In this document: positions 1-40,668 of the stretch, one piece after another
How the letters are laid out: each line of letters starts with the position of its first letter
Numbering within the stretch: position 1 is the stretch's first letter
NCBI RefSeq assembly: GCF_050624435.1
Contig: NC_134536.1
Coordinates: forward strand, 9,490,758 to 9,554,757
Origin: Tenrec ecaudatus
Taxonomy: Eukaryota; Chordata; Mammalia; Afrosoricida; Tenrecidae
DNA length: 64,000 bases
Reading direction: 5' to 3'
The notes under the pieces: generated by a model
Database searches by the model: none
Told to the model about the DNA's origin: nothing
What the model saw: the letters and a program-made list of their open reading frames with translations, nothing else
Program-made: the position numbers and the translations under genes

Positions 1-88
1 CCGCCATGCTGCTGGCGTGGTTTCAGACTGAACAGGCGTGCCTCAAGTGGGGTGTGGGAATAATCTGCTGGTCTGTGCCCCACACAGA

Positions 89-30726
<30,638 letters not shown>

Positions 30727-31394
30727 CGGTCCTCCTGGCCCTCTTTCCACGTGTGGCCCTGCTGCAGGCCCAGCACAGCGGAGTGACTATGATGTTGGTG
30801 TAGCCTGGGTCTTCGCAGGGAGAGGACACGTCTGCAGGTTGAGAGGCGGACAGTACCAACACAGACGTGACGCTGGAGTGCAAAAGTGCGCAAGGCTCAG
30901 GGTTGTCAAAGAACCCATCTGGGAGCTGTCTGCCACTCCCTCCCTGAGGGGCACAGATGCGGGGTGGGAGGGGGAGCAGGCTGGCCCACCGCAGAAACGA
31001 CTGGACTGCTGTGCTCTGGTTGCATACCGATTCAGCTTTGAGACCACGCCCACAGACATCTTTGGGAGAACTCGCGGGGTCAGCACCATGTGACCGGCTC
31101 CCAGTGCGTCTCGCGGTCTTACTGAGGGCAAAGCCTTGTCTTTTTGTTTTTAAAGCCTAGCTTATACTCATCTTCCCAGGCCGTCGCCACCTGTACTTAC
31201 CACTCTGCCCAGGTAAGCAGAGAGCAGCTCTTCTGGGACTGGCCAGAGTGTGGGGTCAAAGCAAGCGGTCATGCATAATAGCCGTACTCTGGGTCAAGAG
31301 TGGCAGATTCTCAGACGCCAAATAGACTTGACCTTGCTCACTCACTTGGAAATGGTATGAACTGACCTCCAACCTGTGAGCAGTAAGAAATCAT

Positions 31395-31900
31395 GTTGAC
31401 AGATTTTTTTATTAAGTGGCTGCTTTATTGAGAGCTGATTCACATACTATAAAATGCCCTGTCTTAGAAGGTCATTGAGTGGTTTGTATTCACCACTATC
31501 TAATTCCAGAACCTGCCTTCCTTCGCCTCAAAATGTCACCCATACCATGAGCACCGCACGTGCCGGCCCCTCCCAGCCCCTGGCGAGTCCTCGTCTGTTC
31601 CCCATTACCCACGTGGGATCCCACTCTGCCACTTGGCACCAAGCATGTTCTCCCGGCATGCTCACATGTGGCCTGTGTCCGACCTGCTGTTTTCCTTAAT
31701 GCTGACTGACGTTTACACGCTGGGCTGTTACTGGGCATTTGGGCCCTTTCCATTTTGTGGCGATCAGGAGTAACACTGCCATGAACACTCCATATGACGT
31801 TCTGTGTGGATCTGTACTGATTCTCTCAGAAAGAGGCGTCAGTGGTATAAGGAAGATGGACTTTTGTGGAATGGGATGGTCCATGCCCACAGTGAATCTG
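31395..31900 (-). mobile_element. Ancient L1 (L1M-type) 3' UTR fragment in the SERAC1 3' UTR
   Basis: TTTATTGAGAGCTGATTCAC, CACTATCTAATTCCAGAACC and CCATTTTGTGGCGATCAGGA follow the old mammalian L1 3' UTR in reverse. It is diverged and predates the lineage-specific repeats. Confidence 0.55.
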
Positions 31901-32876
31901 CAGGTGACCCAGGTGACCCGTTAGCCCCATCAACGGCTGGCTGGCTGGAGATGCAGCCCCAGCACAAGTGCCCCTGATGGGCTTGGTTACATAGACACGG
32001 CCATGCGTCGGTCACCCACGGCAGGGTGCGAGGTGACCAGGTGACATGGGGGAAGGGACAGGTAAGTTTGCTGCGTTTTTTTTTTCTCTGTTTACCATAC
32101 ATCCTGGCAGCATCAGCATTCTGGAAACCGCTGCTTGTGAACTGGGGCTGATGGAATGAGACCTTCTTCCGGAGACCCAGCACCAGGTCACAGCTGTGCT
32201 TCTCAAGGAAGCGCCAGGTGGGGGCACCAGGTGTGAGGAACCTGCCCACCTGGGTTCTTCAGGTGCCACCTGCCAGTGGGCATTCTTTCCACACACCTGC
32301 CACCTGTCCACCCATTCACCTGTGAAACGCATACAACGCAGCCAGACTCCATCAGTTTTGTGAGATTTAAGTCAATTTTTTCTTTTAGAAAGCATTGGCT
32401 CACAACCCCGAGAAGACAGGGCTATGAAGATGAGGTTGATTTGAAAATGTTTTGAACCATAAGTCAAATGAGAGGAGCTGCATGGGCAGGTCCACACTGC
32501 TGCCCCCTTCGGTGCAGACACTTTCCATGCTCCCTTTCAGGGGACATGAAAGAGCAGGTGTCATGGAGGAGAAGTGAGTGGCCATTATTTATTTTCACCT
32601 CCAACTCCCAAGGACGCCCTGGAACTCAGCGCCCAGCCCCCCTGTACCTGAGAACAAATGAAACCTCTACTAAAAGCCCTTCCTCAAGGTGTGCATGCGC
32701 TGTGCCCCTGTGGCATTGGCTCTTGGAATGTGGCACTCACAGTGCCCCTCCCTCCAATGGGGTGGAACTCCTGGAATTCAAGTGCACGGGATCGTGAATT
32801 TGCACCTCTCGACTGTATCAGCTACATTCACGTATGCCTGGGTTTGTATGGATGTTTGGGACAAAATTATGTGCTC

Positions 32877-32882
32877 AATAAA
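32877..32882 (+). terminator. Candidate SERAC1 polyadenylation signal AATAAA
   Basis: Canonical hexamer about 2.15 kb after the stop. A G/T-containing stretch follows within about 50 bases. No transcript evidence is available from the sequence. Confidence 0.45.
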
Positions 32883-34239
32883 AGTCCTTTTAAAGTACAC
32901 GTGGCACGGAGTGCACCCTGGTGTTGGATGGGCACTCCCTAGTGGCAGCCTCAGAAGTAGCTTTGTTTAAAAAGTGGCGTCTTAGGAGCTTAAGACAGTT
33001 GGGTATCAGACAGTTGGGTGTGCAGGGAGCATTCAACATTGGAACAAGACACACCTGGGAGCATCCCCGTCCTTCAGCTGCCTTTGGGTTGGCCTTGGGG
33101 TTTGGAGAGGTTGTCCTGGCCCGGAGTTTGGGGATGTAAGCATACTTCCAACTCAGATGTCCGGTTTCATCACTGTAGGACCTCAGGCGTCTTAAAGCTC
33201 ATGCAGAAAGCCAGGTGGGTATGGGCTCCCAGGACATCACGTGCCCCCATGGGAAGAGCCCCCACATTCCAAAGGGGGCCCCTCTGCTCATGTCATCAGA
33301 CTGCGGAGTATTAGTGCAGCCAGGGTTCTCAGTTTAAAATGGGCTTTTGCTTGGAAAACGTTGAAAGCCCACCAGAGGCCCCTGCTGCCCGCAGAGATCC
33401 CTGTCTCCAAAAAGGGACAGCATCCTTGTCCTGGGGCCTTCTCTCCACACACCCCCCCCCCCCCAATGCGCCCAGTGACAGTTCTGTTACAATCCAGGCC
33501 ATGTGTGAACCCGAATTAAGACTTGGGATGAAAACGGAAAGGAGTCCAGAAGCATCTGGTGGTTACTCCCATGTGGGATTGAGAAGCCAGGGGGGTCCTG
33601 CTGGAATGACGGGGCCCAATCCCTTTATCTGAGTGCACTGGAGGAAGGGTCAACCGGGCTTTCAACACGTTAGCCATTTGCTTGACCCTGGTAATCCCAG
33701 ATCCCCTGCCATATAAACAGACACTGTGTTCATCGATGGGGTTCCCTGCACCTGGCAATGGCCCCAGGAACGCGCACGTGATGAAGTTCAGTGATAGGTA
33801 GTATCCCACGTCCAGGATGGGTGTGCCCAAGAGCACCAGGTTTTCTTAGTGCATGCAAGCCAGCATGAAAAGGTGATTGCTCCAATGTGTGCATAAAATT
33901 ACCTTGGGAAAATTACAGCCAGAAGGAGAATTTCCTGCATTGTTTCTAGTAAAAGGTATCTAGAAACCAGTTAATAAAGTGGGGGGGGGGCTGAAAAGGT
34001 GTAGAAAAATACATACTGCAAAAGGAGAAACAAAATGTGGCCTGAGTCCCCAAACAGAAGAGCCAGGAGGCGGCTCACACAGACATGGGTGTGGGGGGAG
34101 GTCCATGCTTACATCCTCCCTCAAGGCAGTTGCTGCCAGAGCTGCCAGACTGCTGTCTCGCCCCACCACAGGGGTGGGCCTGCTCCCTGCTGCTGGGGAC
34201 AATGGATTGCTTCTCCCTGAGGCTTGCCACCATTAGCTT

Positions 34240-35060
34240 GGTTCCTGTAGGTGGAGTTCACACCCCACAGATAATGGTCTCTATCAGTTGAGCTAGGGAA
34301 CAGACCAAACCGGCTCTGTGACATCCAAGTTAGGCTGCCATCCTGTATCTAGGATCCGCCCATCTTGCCACACATATACCCCCAATCCTTCCTCTTCCTA
34401 TTGCGTGTATATCCCTAGATCACCCTCTCCCATTACTGTATTCCCAATAGCACAACCCCTCTCTATGACGTATGTCTTCCCCTGTAATTAGGGGACTTAC
34501 ATGTCCCCAAAGAATATAAAAGCCTGGGCTAGCATTAAAGATTCTTGCTCTCTCCACGTGGACCACCAAGCAGGGCTGAGGTGAGCATGCTACTATGTGT
34601 CTGACTCTGTTAGGCAGATAGGGATGGGATGTCCATTGACGCATGCCCAAGAGAGCCAAGCACGAGAACAAAGGGCGGTGCACTGCACATGCTCAAAGGC
34701 CTAGGTTTCCCCGTGGTGCGCATGGGTGGGCGTTAAACCTGGATCGGCCCACCTGGGCCAGGTGATTGCAATTCAGCCAATGGGGTCGATCTGGGGTCGT
34801 TCACCACGCCTCCCCCTGGAATCCTTGAAAAGGCAGGAGCCCAGAGGGAGAGGGGGCTTCTTTGGAGGAGAACTTGGGAGACAGATCTTTGCGTGACGCC
34901 GAGCACAGGCTGCATGGTCGGGAGGAATCCTATAGGTGTCGCGTAAAACCTGAAACTTCTCTCATTAAACTCACTTGGATCACAAGCCAGGCTTCCGTGT
35001 GAATTCTTTCTCGCGCGAAGCCAAGGACCAAGGTGTAACTCTATCTCCGGAAAGATCTTA
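34240..35060 (+). mobile_element. LTR-like sequence, possibly two solo LTRs of different families
   Basis: The left part has a TATA-like AATATAAAAG near 34513, then ATTAAAG and a T/C-rich leader-like segment. The right part (about 34690-35040) is GC-rich with CATTAAACTCACTTGG near 34963. Promoter plus poly(A)-signal spacing suggests endogenous retroviral LTRs. No internal coding sequence is visible, and exact ends and family are unknown. Confidence 0.45.
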
Positions 35061-36557
35061 CAACTTCATTTATTTCAATATTTCTCTTCTGTCTCTCATG
35101 CTTTCTATAACTTTACTATAATCTTTACTTATCATCACTGTACAGTTGTGCCTACCAGACCCACAATGATGTGTTAGGGGTTGGTTTCCCTTGGCACATG
35201 GGCATTTGACTTGGGACAGGTTGACCCTGGTGAGAGCAGCAAAGGAACTTAAGATTGGCACCTGAGGAAAACGGGGAATGACTTCCCTCAACCAGCTACA
35301 TCGCTCAGGTGCTGCAGCTAAATGTGACAGGCAACATGCCAAAGGTTTTAGATGGTGACCCAGGAGAACTTAACTGGAGTAGGGAGATCTAACCATGAGA
35401 TCCACGGTTCAAGTCAGACAACATTAAGGACTTCTTCACATCAAAAGACCCAACAACAACATGAAAGGCGTCGGAACCTGAAGACGACACTGGTGTCAGT
35501 TACAACAGGACACACTTCCTAGCCTCAATTACAAAGAACCGGCTGACAACCCAGCAAGAGACAATCCGATGGGACAAGGAGCAAAAGGCTGGACACCCCC
35601 AAGTCTGAGGGGGCATCACTCCCAGACAGCGCTGGCACCTCCTTTTTCCAGAGTCTGCAGGCCTTTGGAGCAAGGAGCAAATAGCAAATCTGGACCCTGC
35701 CCCATAAACATCATGTGTGTCCAATCACGTTAAAACCCCAAACCTAACCAGGTGTTGATTCTGACTCGCTGCGGCCCAGACAGAGGGGAACTGACCTCAA
35801 GGGCTTCTGAGGCTGTGGGTGTCTCATGAGAGCAGCTGCCCAGTCTCAGCACTCCGACACTTTGCCCACCGTGACACCAGGGCCCCTATCGGCCACACGT
35901 TAAAAAGCAGCTTGTCTAACTTACAGTGTACAACAGGTGGGCAGGTCCCTGGCTGTCTGGGCGATGGAGGCTGCACACCCCACTGTTGTGGTGAGGGGCT
36001 CGGATGGTGCAGTTCATCCGCACGGCTCAGGAGACACTGCTTCCTCTCACGGCTACCGAAAAGCACCAGCCTCCCTGGCAGAGCACGGGCACATGTGAGG
36101 CTCGGCTCATCATGCCTCCTGAAGGTCAGTCAGCAGGTGAGCCTACTGAGCTGGGTCCATTCTCTCTCATGGGCCTCAGGTGTGGTCCTATGCTAAGACG
36201 ACCAGGACCAAAAGTCAAATCATCCATGCCAATGTTGCATGTCCCACGAGGCTTGAGCAGGTATTTTCACAGAAGAACCTGAACCAAACTCACTGACCAG
36301 TCCATGCCAACTCGTAGCAACCCTATAAGACAGGGTAAGAACTGCCCCTGTGAATTTCCCAGACTAACTCTTTAAGGGAGTAGAAAGCCCTGTCTTTCTC
36401 CCAATATGCCCAAGCCAATGACCAGCCAACCATCTTGGCCTTTTCTGTGACCCACCACCTCCTTCCAAGCCCCTGGCCTCAGCAGTGCCCCAGCCATACA
36501 TTTTAACCAAATACTTCCTTTGCAACTTAGCTTGATGGTCGAACCCAACCACACACA

Positions 36558-36728
36558 CAACTGGTAGTGTAGTGGTTACACATTGGGCTGCTAACAGCAA
36601 GGTCAGCAGTTTGAAACCACCAGCCACTCTGAGGGAGAAAGTCTGGACTTTCTACTCCCATAAACAGTTACAGTTTCAGAAGCCCACAGAGCAGTTCAAG
36701 CTTGTCCCAGAGTCGCAGTGAGTGAGAG
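36558..36728 (+). mobile_element. AfroSINE-type SINE
   Basis: GTGTAGTGGTTACACATTGG and CAGCAGTTTGAAACCACCAG. A minus-oriented partial copy lies at 36290-36405. Confidence 0.72.
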
Positions 36729-36889
36729 TAACCATGCTTTATTGAGAACAGGCACCGCCTAGCCAAAGAAGATACCTCATATCTGAAAAGAAATCAGCCA
36801 AATTGAAGGAAAAGAAAATAAAAAAACCTTTAATCGGTGTTATTTACAACTTCAGTACAAATGTTCAACCCAAATAAACTACAAGGCTT

Positions 36890-36927
36890 TTTATTAATTG
36901 GTAATCACCCAATAAATAGTTTTTATT
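36890..36927 (-). terminator. Candidate SYNJ2 polyadenylation signals (two AATAAA on minus strand)
   Basis: TTTATT occurs at 36922-36927 and 36890-36895 on the given strand, about 3.0 kb after the stop. Convergent orientation with SERAC1 fits. No transcript support is available. Confidence 0.35.
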
Positions 36928-39016
36928 CAGCTCTCCTTCCCAAGGAGACGATGGGATCACAGAGCACACGCTTTGTACAGGATTTTGCTTCAGCCGATAG
37001 CATGCGCCAGACTCAAATGTATCAATTTTCAGCCCTTCTAGGAAATGCCTGGGCAGCTGTCCTATCTGTACTGATGGACCAGCACCAGCAAGAAGTCTGA
37101 AGTTTACCCTGTAACCAGCTGCTGTCCACTCCCAGTCATGGTGACCCCAGGAGGGACTTTGTATTATTTTTTTTTACAAAAAACATTTCCAAATGGATTT
37201 AACCATGGACCCATAGTATTTATAACAATTAGTTTTATAGTATGCAGTCACTAGGCCTTTCCCCCAAGGTGCCTCAGGATGGGCTGGCACTTGCAACCTT
37301 TTGTCAAGAGCCACGTGTCAACTACGTGCACCAATGCAGGAGCTCTGCAGACCCAGTGCAGTACCCAGAATGCTCTGCAGTGACCTGTAACGTCTTTCGG
37401 GTCGGTGGAGATGAAATACGTCAGCGATCACACCCGGAGGCCCACGTGGTGGGGCCGTTAAAAACAAACCTTTGCAGTCAACAACCTCGTTGCTGAGGGT
37501 GTGAGCCTAGGAAAGCCAAAGCTGCCCAAGGCCGTTCCCATCGTACTGCCAATGAAAAAGGAGACAGGAGAGGGGTGGGAGCGCATCACACAGGCCCACC
37601 TCAAACTCCCCCCATTGTGTCTGCTGTGTATCGAAGCCCAGCGCCAGCATCGGTTAATTCATGTTCAAAGACTTGTGCATTTCTTCATGGCCTTGCTCCC
37701 CACGCCCACACACTTGTGTGCACGAACACCCACCTGCTGCAACCTCAAGGCCTTCCTGGGTGGGGTGCACCTACCTTTACCGACACTCAAGTAGGTCTGG
37801 CTGCTGCTTGCTATAGAACAAAGAAAGCTAAAACTGGGCCTCCCCTGGTACCATTGTCCTGCACTATGTCCCCCCTGGGTCTTCAAATCCACCTTCGTTT
37901 GTGGGGAGGGAAGAGGTTATAGGGAAACAAGCACACTGGGGACATCCTCAGTTCCAGCCCTAACTGTTACTTCGTCAAGACTCCTACCCACCATGCCTCC
38001 TTCCCCTGGGGAGGCTTTGAAGGAATATGGAGTTTACTTCTTGTCTTTGTCACAGAGGTTAGGCGAGACATCACCGCACTCGGCGCTTCTGCGGCTGTCC
38101 CGCTCAGCTAGACTAGAAACACCATCTTTGGTGCCTGGGCTCTGCTCTTCAGCCCATCACCTGACAGGACAAACAGGGTGGTTTGACTTTCACTGTGGTC
38201 ACCAAGTCTAAGCCATCGGTGGGGTCCTGCGATAGTGGCAGTCAGCCATCGCTCCCACAGGTTGGGCTGGTGAAAGAGAGCTACCCTACAGGCTCATTCC
38301 AGACATCTATCTATTCGCATTTCGTGCCGGGAGCCCCGGAGACCCCTGGGGGTTAAGTGGCTATCAGTGCTACCCGATCCCAGCAGCGTGTAGCAGGGGA
38401 GCCTCTTCCAGTTAACCGGCTAGCCTAGCTGGTCTAGCTCTTAGGAGCAAACCCCTGGGGTCAGCTTCCAATGGCCTCAGGCCCTTTAACGTGATTTAAA
38501 AAAAAAATCCTAATAATAGGGTCATGCCTTTTCAAATGAGTGGTGTGGGCAATGTCCAGGTGACACAGGGAAATGACAAGCCAGCCAGCAGCAGGGCCTG
38601 GGCTGTCGCAGCCACAGGTCTCCCCCTGGAAGCGTGGCATGGCCTCAGTGTCACAGTGAGGACGGGGACAGGTGTGAGAGAAAGGGTGGGTGTCCATGTA
38701 ACAAGGTGCAGGGAGCAGAGAGGGCGGGTTTAGGAGCAGAGCGGGACTTAAGGACGGTAGGATGTGTGGCTAGTCGGGCTGACTTGACCTCACGTCGGCC
38801 AAGACAGAGCTGTGCTGCTATGGTTTTCAAAGGCCTGTCAGTTTCAGAAGCAGGCAGCAGTCCTTTCTTCTGAAGCACTTCAGGGTGAACTCAAACCTCC
38901 CACTTCCTGGGTGGCAGCTGAGCACACTGATCATTTACACTGACTACCCAGCGATGCCAGCCATGTACAGGGTATGCAGTAGCTAAGACAAGGTAGAATA
39001 CGCACTCACCCATGCT

Positions 39017-39178
39017 GTCGGACACAGTAGGGCCAACAGGACAGAGTAGAACTGCCTCTTCGGATGTCTGAGGGACAGACAGCCTCATCTTTCTCTCTTG
39101 GAGTGGCCGGTGGTTTCAAACTGCTGACCTTGCAGCTAGCAGCTCAATTCACGACCCACTATGCCACCAGGCTCTTTA
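39017..39178 (-). mobile_element. AfroSINE-type SINE in the presumed SYNJ2 3' UTR
   Basis: CAGAGTAGAACTGCCTCTTC, CCGGTGGTTTCAAACTGCTG and CTATGCCACCAGGCTC. Same orientation as the gene. Confidence 0.7.
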
Positions 39179-39915
39179 GCAGGGTACGGGGCATGTGGTA
39201 TCTAAGAGCCCATGTAGGCGCCTTGCACCAGTTCCAGCTGAGATCTGGCCACTGACCACTGCTTCAGGCCTAGCTCAATGTCTGATGCCCCCCAATGGCC
39301 AACACATACACACCCCAGGGCTCAACCCTCGAGCCCACTGGCTGGCAGTCATCTGAGGGCTCTGTTTCTACTTTCGACTTAGGTGGCTAGCCTGGTCTCA
39401 GGGGCCCACGGGCAGCTCTCGGTGGTCCCAGTTGTCTCTCTTTGAACGTAGTGAATCCGTACTTCACGCATCAGCCTTCCGGGGCCACCACAAAGTTATT
39501 CCAAATGCATCAAACACAAAGCAACAAAAATTAGAGGCACACCACGTACACACATTAACGGAACCACCATTTAAAATCTGATGGGTGAGGCCTTCCTGAG
39601 CCTGACCGCTGGCTTTCCACTAACGTTCGCACCCTGGGGCTCCGCAGCAGGGTCCCATGTCCCCAAAGGAAACCTTAGGCGGATGAGGCTTGAGGAAAGC
39701 ATACTTTGGAGGTTGACTATCATCGTAATTAGTTAGAGACACCGCTTCCCTACGCTTCCCAAGAGGGGCGGAAGCCCCCAGGTCTGGCTCAGTGCTCGAT
39801 TACCACGCACATCTTCCGAGTGAGGGCTTGGAGGAAGAGGACCCTTTCCTGCCGGGGTGACGTCAGCACGGGAGGGAGACCGTGGTCCTCAGGGGCGGCT
39901 GCGTGAGCCCCTCAG

Positions 39916-40668
39916 TCATGTTTTTGCCAGTGGATCAAACAACTGCAGGGCCGTCCTCTGGTCCTCGTCACCGAGCATCACCCAGTTGCCCAGGTCCTGC
40001 TGCCCACGGTCTGCTGGCAACGGCTCCAACACGGCTGCCTCGATGACTTGTGGGGGGCCCATGCACGCCCTTTCAAAGCTCCTGGCCCCTGAGTCCAAGG
40101 GGTCAGAGCTCTTGGAACGCCAGGTGCAATTTGCCGGTTGAGGGTGATGGAGAAGGTTCCAGAAGGGATCCTGATAATCACTCTGACCAGAGGCTGTCTC
40201 TGACTTCACTGCCTTGGTGGCATCGGGCTCTGGGCTTGCGGCAGATGGTGTGCCAAGAAAGCCTGGCTGTGGAGAGAGGGAGCCCACACCCGGCGGGGGG
40301 CCAGGTGGGCAGTTGTCAGGGCTGCTGCCACAGGGGAGGCCCTGGAGAAGCTGGCCGTGGGTCTGCAGGACCTGCTGGTAGAAAGCAGCTAGAGCTGACT
40401 TCTTTCTCCTCGGGGGGACCTTGGGCATGAGAGATGGGACCTCCAGCAGTGCTGACACAGAAGCACTGGCCCCTGGCATCTCCTCTGATGCCGGCTTCCC
40501 GGGGCCTGGCCTTCTCTCACCACCTCGCCCAGGCTGGAATGTCCTGGGTTTGGGGATGGGGGGTACTCGAGGAGCTGTGGCTGAAGAAGAGGTTTCAAGG
40601 CTCAACTCTGGGGACCCAGCAGTGAAGTGGGCTGGCTGTTCCTCAGACGGCTCTTCCGGTGACAGGGG
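39916..40668 (-). CDS. SYNJ2: SYNJ2 last coding exon (250 aa, TGA)
   Basis: The acceptor CTCTCCTCAG ends at 40669. Phase 0, starting [15 protein letters not shown]. It includes [49 protein letters not shown] and [13 protein letters not shown], and ends [15 protein letters not shown] with TGA at 39918-39916. DPF and DPL are AP2-type ligand motifs. It is less conserved than the catalytic exons, as expected. Confidence 0.96.
   Translation of the reverse strand, partial: PLSPEEPSEEQPAHFTAGSPELSLETSSSATAPRVPPIPKPRTFQPGRGGERRPGPGKPASEEMPGASASVSALLEVPSLMPKVPPRRKKSALAAFYQQVLQTHGQLLQGLPCGSSPDNCPPGPPPGVGSLSPQPGFLGTPSAASPEPDATKAVKSETASGQSDYQDPFWNLLHHPQPANCTWRSKSSDPLDSGARSFERACMGPPQVIEAAVLEPLPADRGQQDLGNWVMLGDEDQRTALQLFDPLAKT

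Larger units (their letters stand above)
30727..32900 (+). other. SERAC1: Probable SERAC1 3' UTR
   Basis: This stretch follows the SERAC1 stop with no further coding exon. The first well-placed canonical polyadenylation signal is AATAAA at 32877-32882. The 3' end is an inference; an earlier non-canonical site is possible. The interval contains the ancient L1 3' end at about 31395-31900. Confidence 0.45.
32901..36879. other. SERAC1-SYNJ2 convergent intergenic interval
   Basis: No coding exon is supported here on either strand. It holds a C-run (about 33451-33465), a G-run (about 33980-33989), LTR-like sequence (about 34240-35060), SINE pieces (36290-36405 minus, 36558-36728 plus) and otherwise unrecognised sequence. 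Confidence 0.5.
36880..39915 (-). other. SYNJ2: Probable SYNJ2 3' UTR
   Basis: Non-coding sequence after the SYNJ2 stop on the minus strand. On that strand AATAAA occurs at 36927-36922 and 36895-36890 in an A/T-rich patch. The 3' end is inferred. It contains a minus-oriented SINE at about 39017-39178 and otherwise mostly unrecognised sequence. Confidence 0.4.

Noticed and set aside
34240-35060. Endogenous provirus with coding genes
   Set aside because: Only LTR-like sequence is seen; there are no gag-, pol- or env-like frames nearby.
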